DNA from: Perilla frutescens | Taxonomy: Eukaryota > Streptophyta > Magnoliopsida > Lamiales > Lamiaceae | Direction: 5' to 3' | Assembly: GCA_026008535.1 (NCBI GenBank) | Contig: BRKX01000007.1 | Location: 56,657,001-56,721,000, forward strand | DNA length: 64,000 nucleotides | In this document: positions 1-10,968 of the stretch, piece by piece | Layout of the letters: each line of letters begins with the position of its first letter | Numbering within the stretch: position 1 is the first letter of the stretch | The notes under the pieces: model-generated | The model's database searches: none | The model's input: only the letters and a program-made list of their open reading frames with translations | What the model was told of the DNA's origin: nothing | Position numbers and translations under genes: made by a program

Positions 1-1531
1 TATTAATTATATTCTATTCTAAAATAGATTGCGCGACTCTAGAGACCTTGAATAATTTCGACGAAGAAGGAAATAAATTCCAAAACGTTATTCTTGCTTT
101 ATTGGGACCAACCGATTTGACAGGGGTCTCTTTTCAAAACTTGCCATTTTAATCGATTTTTATCAGATTTGTGCCACGGCACTTTCTAACCGTTCAAAAA
201 TTATGAAAATATTCAAGGACCATCCTATATATGCCAAGACTATAGTTTGAGAGTTTTAGAATTTTTCGATAACACATGACTCCAGTATAAAAATAACTGC
301 TTATATTAAATAATCGATATTATTCAAAACTCATCCGAAAATTACGAAATTCGACGGGAGCATAGGAAATATTATTTCGAGCAACTTTCGAGAAGAAACT
401 TTTTCGATTTGACGACCCAAAATGGGTGAAACGGGAGTTTCGGTAAGAATATTCACAGATTTTAGCTGAAAATGTATCGGTCTCGATCGAGCTCGATACT
501 CATTGGATTTTCGCTCAAAAGTACAATTTTTGATAGTGCAGAAAATAAGGAATTTAATGGTGTAATCAGATCAAAGATCGGACGGCTAGATCATAAATTC
601 GAAACTGGCAGATTTATAATGTAATATTCGGATCCGGATTTCAAACGACAAGAAATCAAAAATCTATTCCGGTTAACTACAAGATCCAAATGATCAAAGA
701 CTATTTATAAAAAGAAGATTTTTAATACGACTATTCAGGAAGAGTAGATCTGAGATTTACATAAAATGAAAACGGGGAAAAATACCGAAAACTCACAGCA
801 TCAAAAATCGGAATCGGTAGAATTAAAGATAATCGAAATATAAGCATATTTAGAACTTGAAATTTCTAAATTCATCGGTCCGAATGACCAGAATCGGAGA
901 AAGTACCTTCTCCAAGGAATTGGCGGCGGTCACAATGATTTTCCATCGTGATCATCCTTCGTGTCATCATTTCAATCATGTATTCGTGATCTACACGTTG
1001 ACACCTTCAAAATGACTATTTCAGAATTGAAATAGGAAACTAGAGTCGTACATTCTCTGGAAGCTGCTCGGCGTTTCGATTTTGAAAATGAATGAAAATT
1101 GAAACCTTAAGCTCCTATTTATAGAGGAAAAATAAATAGGATAATAACGAATAAAAGAAAGAGGATAATGATGGAAAAAGAAAAAGATAATTAAGAATAA
1201 GATAATCTTTTGAAAAAGAAATTGGATAATGACGGATGTGCCTTTTTCTATTAAATTTATTATTTTTCAACTTAAAGTTGTGCCAAGAGTTCATTTGAAC
1301 TCGAAATTTGAAATTTCAAAGGTTGGCATGATTCTTGAAATATTTTCTATCAACCCGAGAAAAATATCATAACATATTTTTAAGGCAATTTTTGACCAAA
1401 TTAGATTTAACAGATTCCCCTGACTGCGATTTTCCTTTATTTGAGTCCTTTAAGGACCCAACTTATTTTCTAACTTACCAGAGGGTAATATAAGTTGAAT
1501 AAAATCTTCTAAAATATTTCGGGGTATTACA
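1..1531 (-). mobile_element. 3' LTR of element A (partial, cut by window edge)
   Basis: This stretch is repeated at 5743-7273 in the same orientation; I count three substitutions (near 897, 1329 and 1523). Read on the minus strand it begins TGTAATACCCC at 1531. A polypurine tract lies immediately outside it, so this is the downstream (3') LTR of a minus-strand element. About 1.3 kb of the LTR lies left of the window, inferred from the full copy at 4433-7273. A minus-strand TATAAATA sits at 1123-1116, a plausible LTR promoter. The near-identity of the copies indicates a young insertion. Confidence 0.9.
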
Positions 1532-1546
1532 TTCTACCCCCCTTAA
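1532..1546 (-). other. polypurine tract of element A
   Basis: On the minus strand this reads TTAAGGGGGGTAGAA and abuts the TGTAATACC start of the 3' LTR, the position where plus-strand DNA priming occurs in LTR retrotransposons. Just upstream on the same strand is a GGGACGAAATTT-type motif, common at the 3' end of Del/Tekay-type Ty3/gypsy interiors (recollection of the family). Confidence 0.8.
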
Positions 1547-4417
1547 ATAAATTTCGTCCCGAAATTTCCATATCTTGAGAAGAAATATCAAAGTACATCC
1601 TCAGGGTTCAAAACCTCAATTTTTGTACTTGCAGCCTAGAACTGATATGGGTCTCCTATTCTTTAGGTTGATTCTCAACCTTTATCCCTCTTTCCGCTTT
1701 CTTCTTGGTTAAATACTTCTTTGAAGAGTCTATACTCGCTCTTCTTTTCCATGCTAATTTATCTTTTAGAAAGCCTAAACGTTCGCCATCTTTCTCTATC
1801 CTTTATGAAAGCTATCACGATGCACCGACTTTATATAATCTCCCCATGATTTGAATGAGAACGCCTTTGGAGGGTTGGATTACACATTCTATCAGGTTCG
1901 AAGTGTGTTTTATCTCCTTCCTTAAAATCTTGAGATTCGACGTTTACGTCTTCTTAAAGCGTGCTTGAATCGTATTTCCGATGCAAATTAGTCTTATTTT
2001 CCTCATTATACTCTTCTCTTTTCTTTAAAGTGGTAATCCGACTGTCTGGCTCCCGCTAGTGATCACCTTCGCTTGCATGCATAATAAGAATCGCATGTCT
2101 AGACTTTAACTGTAAGCTCGAAACTTGCTTTTTGACATCCATTGATCATCTTAAATGTTACGACTAAGAAATTACTTTAGAAATGTACTTTCGACTTTGG
2201 AGAACACTAACTGATACTGTTTCGGTTCCATTCGTCATTATGGAATACTATCATTCCCTCTCCTGACAATATACTTAAATAAATACTTCTATAAGCTCTC
2301 TCTTCTATTTGAAGACTCACACTTAAGTTCTATGAGTGGAAGTTAAAAGAAACAAACGCCTCGGAGTGAGGACTTTATCTGATCAATAATCTTTAACAAG
2401 TTCAAAAGCTGAAAGAGATATAACACTAGATTATTTATTCCAAAAATATTTCCTTTTTAGAGGATTTATAACTCGAAAGGTTCTCGCATTTTACAAAGAT
2501 ATATGGGAATAACAAAAGAAAATCAACGCTTATGAGCTGAGAACCGTGCTGAAATATTTTTATAAAGGCGTCAGCATAGCCTAATAAGGAAATGCCATTG
2601 CTGATTCTTGATGATTAAAGAAGTATCATCCAAAAGATTTCAAATTATTCAAGAGGATAAAATCAACAAATCCCAAATGGTATAAATGGAGAATTTCAAA
2701 TGATATGAAGCTGTTGAAGGGAAATTGATTCAATTAACAAGAGAATAAATCGATTTCAAAAGAGAATAAATAAATCGATTCTATTGAAACTTCCTATCAT
2801 AATGAAACTCTCAATCTATCGAACACTAGGTCTATCTTCTTAACGATCTTCTTTGGGTTCTCCTTCCTTCTTTCTTGAGCTTCACCCATCTTGTTTTTTT
2901 TACGAGGTTGCTACGATAAAGCACGAGTCGGCTAGACTTTGCACTGGCTGGAAAAGCGACGTCTCGGGAATCACTTTCTACCCATCGGAAGGATACGAGA
3001 GAACGACTTGATCTATGATACCTCCTATACTCAAAACAGTTTGACTTAACTTCTCCTGGAAGCTGAGTAGAACACCGATAAACGTATCTTTAAATTAATT
3101 TGGCTGCAATTGTGACGACCATCTTTACCCTCATTCTAAAAATTGATCTAAAACAAGCTACAAATCTTGGGAATGAAACACGCCAGGGCCTCGATTAGCC
3201 ATCCACTGAGGTGAAGAGCTTTCTCTTGGAGGAACGAATCTTTATTCCCTGTAATCGCAACAAGATCATTAAACGTGACTCCTGAGTTGAAAGCTTGCGT
3301 AGGGATTTCTTGAACGTGTAATAGATCTACAATCTGATAACTGGCCTATAAATCGATTACTCGTTTGTTTGCTTCTAGTTCAAAGTTAAAGCTTTATAAC
3401 CTCATCTCCACATGGAGGTATAAAAGACGGTGATCGGTCTATCTCAATATTTCGCTCAGGTGACAATTCTGATGTTGAACCTTGTTTGTAGTAGCCATCA
3501 TCGTCTAACATATCTACCCACAAAAATTCACAGTCTCCACATAGATCGTCGACTTATGTTTTTGTTTTCAAAATATTTTATTCCTTACTGTCTCCATCTT
3601 CCTAGTAACAACGCAAATTCTTGGTCAACTTTAACACAGCTCAATCCGAAAGACTTCTTCTAACCGGATGTTGACCCCCATAGAGTAGGTTATTTCCCCA
3701 ATGAACTCAAACACCGAATCGATCTCTTTCTTGGTATATGTACAAAATCTCATAATCCGCTCATCGTGATATACATGTGGCAGTTATTCCGAGCCGTAAG
3801 TTTATGTTCAGTCATCAAAATGAAACGCTTCCTCAGTCAAACTATGTTCTCAACAATCTCATAAGTGTTTACAAGTTCAGCCTAAGTTCAGCAACTATAG
3901 GCTAAGTTAATCTTACATTCTCCCACTTTCAAGTTCTTGTACTCATTCAAGAGTATAAACAATAAACACATTCCGGCTATCAAGGTTTACAGTGTGCATT
4001 CCGCACGTTCCCAACATCACAAGTATGCACAAGGCATATATAAACAAGTTCATACATATATGTAATCAACATAGTTTTTCGACAGCAACCAGTATGCTCA
4101 CAGACATATTTCAAAACTAGTATGCTATCACCATAGCAACAGAGTACGCAATCAGCGTAGTTAATCAGAGTATGCTATCTGCATAATACTCAATCTTTCG
4201 AGGAATTCCCATCAACACGGCGAATCCTAATCTTTCATTTTCAGACAAACATAACATTTCAACAGTTAATGTAAACTTTTAAAAACTAAAAACCGCATAA
4301 AAACATGCGTACCTTTTAGCTGTTGCGTGAGTGACGAGCTGAGGGCTTATATAATATCACACAGAATTTCAATGAAAGACGAAATAAGACCCAGCAGGTC
4401 TGCAGAGTTGCAAACCT

Positions 4418-4429
4418 GCTCTGATACCA
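4418..4429 (-). other. primer-binding site of element A (initiator tRNA-Met)
   Basis: The minus strand reads TGGTATCAGAGC three bases after the LTR end (CTACA at 4433), the standard plant primer-binding site for initiator tRNA-Met. It defines the inner edge of the 5' LTR. Confidence 0.9.
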
Positions 4430-4432
4430 CTT

Positions 4433-7273
4433 TGTAGCGCCCCGGTCCCGAAAGACCGTGGAAATGGACGCCACGGGGGTGGGAATTAAGAAGCGGGAAA
4501 GAAATGGGGTAATTAAATTAATGACGGGGTGTTAATCCAAAAGGATTAATGTTTGGAATAAAATTTAACAATCGAGTATGCCAAAGATAGGTTATGCCTT
4601 CCGAAAAATTAGACAGCATAACCTCTGTAACTAGAGCGAATCCCCGTTTATAACGGCTTATAAGAGAAGAATGGAAGCTGTAACAATTCAATAAGCCCTT
4701 TCATAGGCCAAACGGAAATAAATAACCAGATACCAACAATTAATAGACTCATTCATAGGTCGACAAAGAAACAGACACCAATATGCTGAACAAATGAAGC
4801 CCTTCCATAGGCCAAAATGAATGATCAAATAGACATAACGAAAGACGGACTTCTTCCCCTTGGAATAATTATGTAGCTAAGCATATGATACATGTTAACT
4901 AGGAAGTCAACAAATGTTCAGAATCAGAGAAGCAGAATCATATCAACAAAATACCAAGATCAGAGTTCTTAGCATTTAGCAAAAGAATACCATAAGTGCG
5001 AAAGCTCAATTCTTAACAGAATACTAACAAAAAGGGACAACGGAAAAATATGTAAATCATAATAGCCCATATCTCAGCCTCGTCACTTCCACGCTCTAGC
5101 CTACTTATCTGAAAATGTTTGAAAAGATTTGGGCTGAGAACTAATGCACTCAGTGGGCAAGTTTTACAATTCAAGTTATGCAAATTATTTTATTAAAGTA
5201 ATCTATCTGTGTTCATGCAGGTAGTGAAACTTAGGAGGTTTAAAAGTTGGAAGCAACCTAAGTTCACCAAAACATTTTATCGTGAAGCGCTTAAGAGTAT
5301 AACCCGTCACTGCCCGCAACCCGAACTACATCACCAGCGCATAAAGTTGAGTATGGCCATAATATACCCAAAGAGTATAACCAATAAGTGTTTCATTTTA
5401 GTCTCACCGACAAGGAGTAGGGCAGGACAAATAATGCATGCATACTGTAGCTACTCACATTGACACAGCGCTGGTATATGAGACTCCGACAACATACAGT
5501 AGCACGTAAATATTTAACACAGATAGTCACATATGCAATTTTAGCAAAGCAGAGCTTAATAACTCGAAAGATACAATTTAGAAAGATATAGTAGCCCACC
5601 TTTCTCAGGATTCTGAAAAGCTAACTCCTGAAGAATCAACCCTGATACTCTTTCTCTAGCTCAGCTGGTACTACAGAAGGTAAACTTCAACTCAGGATAA
5701 TCGCTATATTTTCGGGAATTAATCTACTATAAACGGAACTATTATTAATTATATTCTATTCTAAAATAGATTGCGCGACTCTAGAGACCTTGAATAATTT
5801 CGACGAAGAAGGAAATAAATTCCAAAACGTTATTCTTGCTTTATTGGGACCAACCGATTTGACAGGGGTCTCTTTTCAAAACTTGCCATTTTAATCGATT
5901 TTTATCAGATTTGTGCCACGGCACTTTCTAACCGTTCAAAAATTATGAAAATATTCAAGGACCATCCTATATATGCCAAGACTATAGTTTGAGAGTTTTA
6001 GAATTTTTCGATAACACATGACTCCAGTATAAAAATAACTGCTTATATTAAATAATCGATATTATTCAAAACTCATCCGAAAATTACGAAATTCGACGGG
6101 AGCATAGGAAATATTATTTCGAGCAACTTTCGAGAAGAAACTTTTTCGATTTGACGACCCAAAATGGGTGAAACGGGAGTTTCGGTAAGAATATTCACAG
6201 ATTTTAGCTGAAAATGTATCGGTCTCGATCGAGCTCGATACTCATTGGATTTTCGCTCAAAAGTACAATTTTTGATAGTGCAGAAAATAAGGAATTTAAT
6301 GGTGTAATCAGATCAAAGATCGGACGGCTAGATCATAAATTCGAAACTGGCAGATTTATAATGTAATATTCGGATCCGGATTTCAAACGACAAGAAATCA
6401 AAAATCTATTCCGGTTAACTACAAGATCCAAATGATCAAAGACTATTTATAAAAAGAAGATTTTTAATACGACTATTCAGGAAGAGTAGATCTGAGATTT
6501 ACATAAAATGAAAACGGGGAAAAATACCGAAAACTCACAGCATCAAAAATCGGAATCGGTAGAATTAAAGATAATCGAAATATAAGCATATTTAGAACTT
6601 GAAATTTCTAAATTCATCGGTCCGAATGACCAGAATCAGAGAAAGTACCTTCTCCAAGGAATTGGCGGCGGTCACAATGATTTTCCATCGTGATCATCCT
6701 TCGTGTCATCATTTCAATCATGTATTCGTGATCTACACGTTGACACCTTCAAAATGACTATTTCAGAATTGAAATAGGAAACTAGAGTCGTACATTCTCT
6801 GGAAGCTGCTCGGCGTTTCGATTTTGAAAATGAATGAAAATTGAAACCTTAAGCTCCTATTTATAGAGGAAAAATAAATAGGATAATAACGAATAAAAGA
6901 AAGAGGATAATGATGGAAAAAGAAAAAGATAATTAAGAATAAGATAATCTTTTGAAAAAGAAATTGGATAATGACGGATGTGCCTTTTTCTATTAAATTT
7001 ATTATTTTTCAACTTAAAGTTGTGCCAAGAGTTCATTTGAACTCGAAATTTGAAATTTCAAAGGTTGGCACGATTCTTGAAATATTTTCTATCAACCCGA
7101 GAAAAATATCATAACATATTTTTAAGGCAATTTTTGACCAAATTAGATTTAACAGATTCCCCTGACTGCGATTTTCCTTTATTTGAGTCCTTTAAGGACC
7201 CAACTTATTTTCTAACTTACCAGAGGGTAATATAAGTTGAATAAAATCTTCTAAAATATTTCAGGGTATTACA
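4433..7273 (-). mobile_element. 5' LTR of element A (complete, about 2.84 kb)
   Basis: On the minus strand the LTR runs from TGTAATACCC at 7273 to GCGCTACA at 4433, with the TG...CA ends usual for LTRs. Its right part (5743-7273) duplicates 1-1531 almost exactly. A minus-strand TATAAATA at 6865-6858 is a plausible promoter. The left end (GGTCCCG and a GGATTAATG-like block) resembles the end of element B's LTR, so the two belong to the same broad lineage. Small open frames inside (for example 5209-5463 and 7050-7235) show no protein similarity that I recognise. Confidence 0.88.
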
Positions 7274-10159
7274 CCCCACTTATGGGAAACGACTCAAGGA
7301 TTTTGTTGGCATTCATGGATTTCTATTTTGAGGTCAATTGAACGCTCGGGAGTAAAATCTGTCAGTCTGAGTGAATAGTAAAAAGTAATTCCAAAAAGGG
7401 AATCATTGCTCGTCTTTCTTCTGACAACCTTGTCTTCTTCACAAATCAAGTTGGTTCACTAGTATTCGATTCAACAAGTCTCCCGGTATTTTTAGATTTC
7501 GTGTCTGATGTCATTTGGACCTCGACATCGAATAAAGCAGCTTATAACCGAATCCGGGGTAACTTTTGTAGTGTTTCCGCACTGGAGTGGCTTCTCATGG
7601 AAGCCAAACTCCATCCTATAAATAGAGGGCCACCCTTTTGCATTTATTTTCTCATTTACCATTCATTTCACTTCCAAGAGAGTGGGAAAGCTTTGAGAGA
7701 AAAGCCGAGAAAGTTCTGTCGAAGTAAAAAGTGTTCTTCATGAGTATTCTGCAAGACAACGAGCGGAGTGGCGTGGAAGGGATATGGTGAAGGAATGTGC
7801 TAGGGGCGCCATTAGGTCGTAGTAGGCAGCTCTGCCGCTGTTGCGACTCGACGAGACGCCGAGCTAGCCACCTTCCTTCGACACACCTAATCCCGTCCAT
7901 TCTTGTTCATCGGTCCCGATTCCATTTTCTTTTCCGTCTTTCAATTCCACATTTTACGTTTCGTTCTTCATGTTCTTCGTGTTCTTCATTATTACTCATT
8001 TACCTTCCGTCTAAAGTTGTATCTCGATTCTTATTGAAGTTCCAAGTTAATAACATTTACGTTATATTGCTCGCTTTATTCCTGTCATAATGAATCTCGT
8101 TATTATTTCTTGTGAATAGTCTTGTTTATTCCGTTTAAGTCTCGTTCAAGTTATATTTAAAGATTTCGTTGTTATTCTAAATGTTTAAAGAGGATTATCG
8201 TATTTATGTCGTTATAATGTCGATTTTTTTTTAAGTTAAAGCATGTCGTTTCATGTTAATTTAAATTATTGAAGCATGTTTTTAAAATTTTTATAAGTGT
8301 TCTTTGTGTTCGTCGAAGTAATCGACGAACATTGAAGAACCCAGATGAAATTGCCAAAATTGGGCGTAGAGAGAAACTGCTGAGGCGGGGGGGTGCGCCG
8401 CCGCACAACACTCCCCACGGCCAACGGCCTCCCCGCCGGCGAGTACCCACCAGCGCCTGCAAGCGCCGCGATGGGGGGCCCTCCGTGTCGTCCAGTGCTG
8501 ATCCTTCCGGCTATTTTCGTACCCTCTTTTTGAGCTTCTCAAGTCATGTGTTTCCCGAGTTATTTTCAAGTTTAATTTAAGAAGATTTTCAAGCTATCTC
8601 CAAGTTATTTTGAGTACACATCTTAAGTTGTTTTCCGTCTAGAACTTGAGTAATCAAGGTGTGATTTTCTTCAAATAAATTCTTCTCGAACTTTATAAAG
8701 TTGTAAAGTCGTGCAATCTGTAATTAAATCTTAGATTTTAGTCTTCGAGTTAGATATCACTTTAGATGGTTAATTTCTTCAAAGGAAGCCGCTAAGTCGA
8801 TAATTCAACTTTTGTAAGAGGAAGTGAGCCTCATGGGAATTCGAAGAAGGATCATCAACTCATTGCCTCATCTTCTGCTCCGTGATCGTGGTGGGTAAAT
8901 CTATACTCATCTAAAGTTTGAGCTAATAAGCTCTAGAAGCATGTTGGGACAAATGGGATATCCAATAAAGCATTTTTGCTCTGCCTGGTTGATCTCTGTA
9001 CAAGGAAGGAAAGAAAGGAAGATATTATATTTTAATTGAGCCCTCGAGCATGTTTAGAAATGCTAGAAATATTTAAGTATTGTTTATGATTAGCATGAGA
9101 TATTTGGAATTGTCTTTAGTTGCAATTCGTATTTATGTACGTTCATTTCCTTGTATTTAAAAGTTGATGCTTCGTTAAAGCTTGTATAGTTAAGGATTAA
9201 GGATTGCCTTGTTAGGGTAGTGTTAAATACCTTATAGGCCAAGATCATGCTCTATTAAAGGATTAGCCCCTAGACGTTGCTCTAGGATTGGTTTTGCTAG
9301 CATGTTTAAGGAAGGAAGGAACTTAGCACTTCGCTTAAAGCAGAAATTGAGCTCAGAACTTTTAAGTGAGTCACTGCTGGGTTAAATCCCTCGCAAACTC
9401 GTTTGGATATTTGAGGTAATCCCTCTTCTATCCCATGGCATGCCTAAGGGTGCAGTTGACATCAGGTTGAGCCAGTTTGGGCCCAAAAGAAAAGAAAAGG
9501 TTTTACGGATAATGAGAGGGATTTTGCATTTTGCTCTCCTAATACCGTCAGTTAATTATTGGATATCTTGATGTTATTAAAGTGTTTTTGTTAAAACCCA
9601 TTGAGTACATTAGTACTCATCCCCCTCTTTTTCAAATGTTTTCAGGTTGAGATGCTGAGGATGTTGGTGGCTGTGAATGTGGGTTGGCTGCCAAAATTGT
9701 TTTGCTATTATCTATCTTTTTTTTTGAAATCCCATTATGTGTTCTGCTACTCTAATACACTCTTTCAAATTCCGCTCAAAGTTCTATTATATTTGTCGAG
9801 ATTCTAAGAATATTCCCCAGTCATGGTTATCTATATATATAAAGATGCATATTAAGTTTTATTTCCGTTTCTCGAGTATATTTTCCTTTCACCTATGAAG
9901 AGGCTTATTCACGTTGATATCTGTTTATTCACTTTGACCTATGAATGGGTCTATGCTTGTTGGTATCGGATTAGTTAGCCGTTTTATTCTGCTAAAGCAT
10001 GTTTCCTTTTAATCAAGTAATCCCAAGTATCGTCGCCTATCTTTCAAAGTATAGCTTTATTCTTAAAACCTTCTTTGATCTTCCGTCTTTACTCATTAAT
10101 CCCTTAATAACAATCCGTCCCCATTCGTTAAATCCCTATCTCGGGACCGGGATGTTACA
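7274..10159 (+). mobile_element. 5' LTR of element B (5' end interrupted by element A)
   Basis: A plus-strand LTR ends GATGTTACA at 10159, followed by a tRNA-Met primer-binding site. Its last 580 bp recur at 13514-14096. A TATAAATA box at 7617-7624 is the likely promoter. A GC-rich block occupies about 8380-8490 and short open frames there are not credible genes. The first bases of the LTR are missing because the A LTR end (7273) joins directly onto CCCCACTTATGGG. The true start therefore lies beyond A, left of the window. Confidence 0.85.
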
Positions 10160-10161
10160 GA

Positions 10162-10173
10162 TGGTATCAGAGC
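10162..10173 (+). other. primer-binding site of element B (initiator tRNA-Met)
   Basis: TGGTATCAGAGC lies two bases after the LTR end, as in many plant Ty3/gypsy and copia elements. A 10-bp hairpin begins at the very next base (10174-10197). Confidence 0.92.
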
Positions 10174-10968
10174 CAGGTTTGCAACTCTGCAGACCTGTCT
10201 CTTTGCTTAAGTTAAGCTAAGTGTTTATGTGCATATGAATTGCTTCGTGATAAGTTAAAGCAGCAACCCACAGCTCGCCACTACCCTCGTATCCTCAACC
10301 AAAAATCAAGGTATGATAGTATAGGGATTTTAGATGTTGGATTCATGATTTTTGGAATACAGGAAATGAAAAGATTTGACCAAGCATACCTGTTTTATGG
10401 ATAAGAGAAAAACCGTGAGTATCCGCATCAGTATCCCGAAGGGAGCATCCGCATGAGAAGGTTCAAGTTCAGCGTCCCAGAGACAGTTGAAGTTGAAGAT
10501 GAGGAAGAAGAAGAAAAAGAGGACCTGGAGGAGGGGGAAGAGGAAGTGGGGTCGCCATGCAAGGAGAATGGGGAAAGGCCCGGCTTATGATTAAGCGTTA
10601 GTAGGAAGTGTAGGAGGTGTTGCTATTAGAACACCTAGTTGTCTGATCTATCTATTGTCTGTCTGTTTTTCTGATGTCCGTTTAATCCTCTTTAACCAAG
10701 ATCCTAATATATAATATATTCGTTAACTTTCTAGACTCTAATAGTGGCAGTGAATTTTCCAAAAGACTGCCCTATTCCGTTTGTAACCCATAACTTATAT
10801 GATATCGATGTCAAAGTCCTCTTAATGAGGCAATTTTCCCCATTATGCTTGATGTCATTTAAATTTCCGCCTTGTTTGATCTATCTTGCGTAAATTAAAG
10901 ACCTTATTGAAAGGCATTCTTACTTTGTGCGATTTCAATCGAGTGTTGCTAATATTTAGCTCTTTAGA
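10174..10968 (+). other. untranslated leader of element B
   Basis: The non-coding leader runs between the primer-binding site and gag. It opens with a hairpin (arms 10174-10183 and 10188-10197) and carries a purine-rich block at about 10497-10553. I see no gene in it. Confidence 0.7.

Larger units (their letters stand above)
1532..4432 (-). mobile_element. non-coding interior of element A (LARD-like)
   Basis: This 2.9-kb interior lies between the polypurine tract and the primer-binding site of A. No open frame resembles gag, protease, RT, RNase H or integrase; the longest frame (3430-3663) looks like chance. Long LTRs, standard priming sites and a non-coding interior match large retrotransposon derivatives (LARDs), non-autonomous elements mobilised by proteins of a relative. 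The LTR ends and leader resemble those of neighbouring element B, so a B-type relative is the natural helper (inference). Confidence 0.75.

Noticed and set aside
8269..8580. Overlapping Arg/Pro-rich frames on both strands as genes
   Set aside because: They lie in the GC-rich block of element B's LTR. Coding on both strands with Arg/Pro bias is a composition effect.
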